Source: Clostridia bacterium | GTDB taxonomy: Bacteria > Bacillota_A > Clostridia > Oscillospirales > CAG-272 | Assembly: GCA_017626655.1 (NCBI GenBank) | Contig: JAGAIH010000063.1 | Span: 1 to 7,739 of the forward strand | Length of the DNA: 7,739 bases | Reading direction: 5' to 3' | Part shown: positions 6,517 to 7,739 of the stretch, piece by piece | Numbering within the stretch: position 1 is the first letter of the stretch | Layout: each line of letters starts with the position of its first letter | Program-made: the position numbers and the translations under genes | The notes under the pieces: generated by a model | The model's database searches: none | What the model was told of the DNA's origin: nothing | The model's input: the letters and a program-made list of their open reading frames with translations, nothing else

Positions 6517-7575
6517 ATGCCGCTCCGTAAACGGAAGGAGCCCTGCGACCGCCAGCGGTACGCCCGAGGCTCCACCAAGAAACGCGCCCGCATCAAGATC
6601 GGTGTCCGCCCCTGGCAGATCATGGTCCCCATCCTCTGCGCCCTGGGGGGTATCGTCCTGGCCCTGGTCTGGGGCAACCATCTGAAGGCGCAGTCCGACG
6701 CCTATCGGGAGGAGCAGTCCAAGCATGACTGGACGCTGGACGGGGATATGGCTCCCGCCGCTCCCGTGGAGGTCCCCGACATCCGCGCCGTGGAGATCAA
6801 GCCCGAGGGCAACGTGGGGGATATCCTCATCGCGGGCAAGCACGGCGGGGTGATCCTGCCTCTCTGTGACAGTCAAGGGACCCCCCTGTACGCCTCTGCC
6901 GTGGGCGCCGAGGCGGGACTGCCCATAGCGGCGGACGCGCCCTCTCTCACCGAGGACGTGGCCCGCATCAGCAAGCGAGGCCTGAACGTCACCTGCGTCT
7001 ACACCCTGACCTGCTTCACCGCCACCGATCCCTCCGTCGCCACCTACCGCCGAGGGCTGGATCTGGCCCTTCTGCGGGAGTTCGCCGAGGCCCGCCCCGA
7101 CGATATCCTGCTCCTGGGTCTCCCCGCGGGCAACGACGCCGCCGACAGACGGGCGGTGGAGTTTCTGAACGAGCTGGACGCCTTGCTGGCGGATCTTCCC
7201 TCTCGCCCCGCCATCGGCGCGGCCCTTCCCCCCTCGGCCTTCGCGACCGAGGAGCCGACGGCTGACACAGCGGCCGCCGAGGACGGCGAAGCCACGACCC
7301 AAGCCCCCCTCTACGCGGGCAATATCTCCCCCGCCCGCATCCTGGCGGCCTGTGACTACCTGGCCATGGATCTGCGGAGTATGTCGGCGGTGGGGGTGGA
7401 TACCCTGCTTCCCCACATTCAGTTCGCCTACGTCCGCCATTCCCTGCGCCTGCTGGTCAATATCAATGACCGCGACGGGGTGGAACGGGTGCTGGACAGA
7501 GGGTTTGAGCGGGTCTTTGAGATGGAGCCGCCGCCTGTGGCCGAGATCCCCGAGGATACCGGGGAGGATGAATAG
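6517..7575 (+). CDS. Membrane-anchored protein of unknown function, possible degenerate TIM-barrel domain
   Basis: 352 aa, family not recognised with confidence. A strongly basic N-terminus (1-30) precedes one membrane segment at about 35-55 (MVPILCALGGIVLALVWGN), so the rest should be outside the cell. The outer region has alternating strand and helix segments: AGKHGGVILPLCDSQGTPLY, SKRGLNVTCVYTLTCFTATDP with ATYRRGLDLALLREFAEA, DDILLLGLP, RPAIGAALPP, ACDYLAMDLRS, LRLLVNINDRD and RGFERVFEM. This order recalls TIM-barrel glycoside hydrolase-like proteins (DUF4015 or GH18-like), but no acidic catalytic motif such as DxxDxDxE is visible. An Ala/Thr/Glu-rich insert lies at about 243-266, and the tail (337-352) is acidic and Pro-rich. 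The ATG at 6517 has GAGG eight bases upstream and is 10 bp after the foldase stop, which suggests co-transcription and a shared envelope role. The gene is secure; its function is not. Confidence 0.82.
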   Translation: MPLRKRKEPCDRQRYARGSTKKRARIKIGVRPWQIMVPILCALGGIVLALVWGNHLKAQSDAYREEQSKHDWTLDGDMAPAAPVEVPDIRAVEIKPEGNVGDILIAGKHGGVILPLCDSQGTPLYASAVGAEAGLPIAADAPSLTEDVARISKRGLNVTCVYTLTCFTATDPSVATYRRGLDLALLREFAEARPDDILLLGLPAGNDAADRRAVEFLNELDALLADLPSRPAIGAALPPSAFATEEPTADTAAAEDGEATTQAPLYAGNISPARILAACDYLAMDLRSMSAVGVDTLLPHIQFAYVRHSLRLLVNINDRDGVERVLDRGFERVFEMEPPPVAEIPEDTGEDE

Positions 7576-7633
7576 ATCGGAGAGCGCGAAATGTTTTGAA
7601 TTTGGGTTTATCGGTGTGTTGACCGTTCCCTTG

Positions 7634-7739
7634 CCTTCTCCAGCGGAGAAGGGGGACCGCGAAGCGGTGGATGAGACCGAGCAAGCTCGGCGAGTATTTG
7701 TAAGCCAACTTACCGGGATTACAGTTACGCTCCTACAAC
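7634..7739. repeat. Hairpin-rich intergenic repeat element, running off the window edge
   Basis: Four perfect short inverted repeats follow one another: CCTTCTCC-AGC-GGAGAAGG (7634-7652), ACCGC-GAA-GCGGT (7656-7668), CCGAG-CAAG-CTCGG (7677-7690, outer C and G included) and GTAAG-CCAA-CTTAC (7700-7713). The first could stop transcription after the TIM-like gene, but no T run follows it, so it is not a standard intrinsic terminator. The sequence resembles dispersed non-coding elements of clostridial genomes as I recall them, which has not been checked. The rest of the gap (7576-7633) shows no gene or motif. Confidence 0.55.

Noticed and set aside
5292..6677. A 461-codon open frame on the minus strand opposite the foldase gene
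   Set aside because: It is Val/Leu/Gly/His-rich with no recognisable domain, and it arises because the GC-rich coding strand keeps the antisense frame open. The plus-strand gene has a ribosome site, membrane segment and family motifs.
7463..7708. An 81-codon minus-strand frame at the right edge
   Set aside because: It runs through the hairpin array and into the antisense of the last gene, with no ribosome site or family resemblance.

Overview
The window is GC-rich (visibly around 60% or more) and carries a Firmicutes gene set with endospore-formation genes (yqfC, yqfD, ylbJ). Canonical Bacillus-type Shine-Dalgarno sites are present, such as GGAGGTGA before yqfD. This points to a high-GC, spore-forming clostridial lineage. 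My best guess is Oscillospirales, from gene content, base composition and the hairpin-rich intergenic sequence at the right edge. The lineage is inferred, not demonstrated.

Left part (1-2684, minus strand): a sporulation/housekeeping operon reading leftwards, yqfC > yqfD > phoH > a gene of which only the start codon lies in the window. yqfC and yqfD overlap by a GTGA, and the remaining gaps are about 30 bp. This is the order seen in Bacillus subtilis (yqfC-yqfD-phoH, then pgpH, ybeY, dgkA, cdd, era). yqfD contains an AT-rich island with an extended -10 box on the operon strand, a candidate internal vegetative promoter for phoH and the genes beyond.

Centre (2685-2746): a 62-bp divergent intergenic region. 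The flanking sequence is a near mirror image: each strand has TCATGA, 15 bases, then CATATAGT. This fits back-to-back sigma-E promoters (mother-cell sporulation sigma factor) whose -35 elements overlap the start codon of the opposite gene. Rightwards it would drive ylbJ, a membrane protein needed for sporulation in B. subtilis, where yqfCD and ylbJ are sigma-E-dependent genes at separate loci.

Right part (3918-7575, plus strand): a textbook sigma-A promoter (TTGACA, 17 bp, TGGTATAAT) precedes an M18 metallo-aminopeptidase. Next come a membrane-anchored PrsA/SurA-type foldase homologue that lacks one of the usual parvulin histidines, and, 10 bp further on, a membrane-anchored protein of uncertain family that may be a degenerate TIM barrel. 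The last ~106 bases are non-coding and hold four successive perfect short hairpins, which look like one end of a dispersed repeat.

No transposase, CRISPR array, tRNA, rRNA or clear intrinsic terminator was seen. I see no evidence of a wholly new defence or mobile system. The most notable signals are the symmetric divergent promoter, the candidate internal promoter in yqfD, the foldase/TIM-like envelope pair and the hairpin array.
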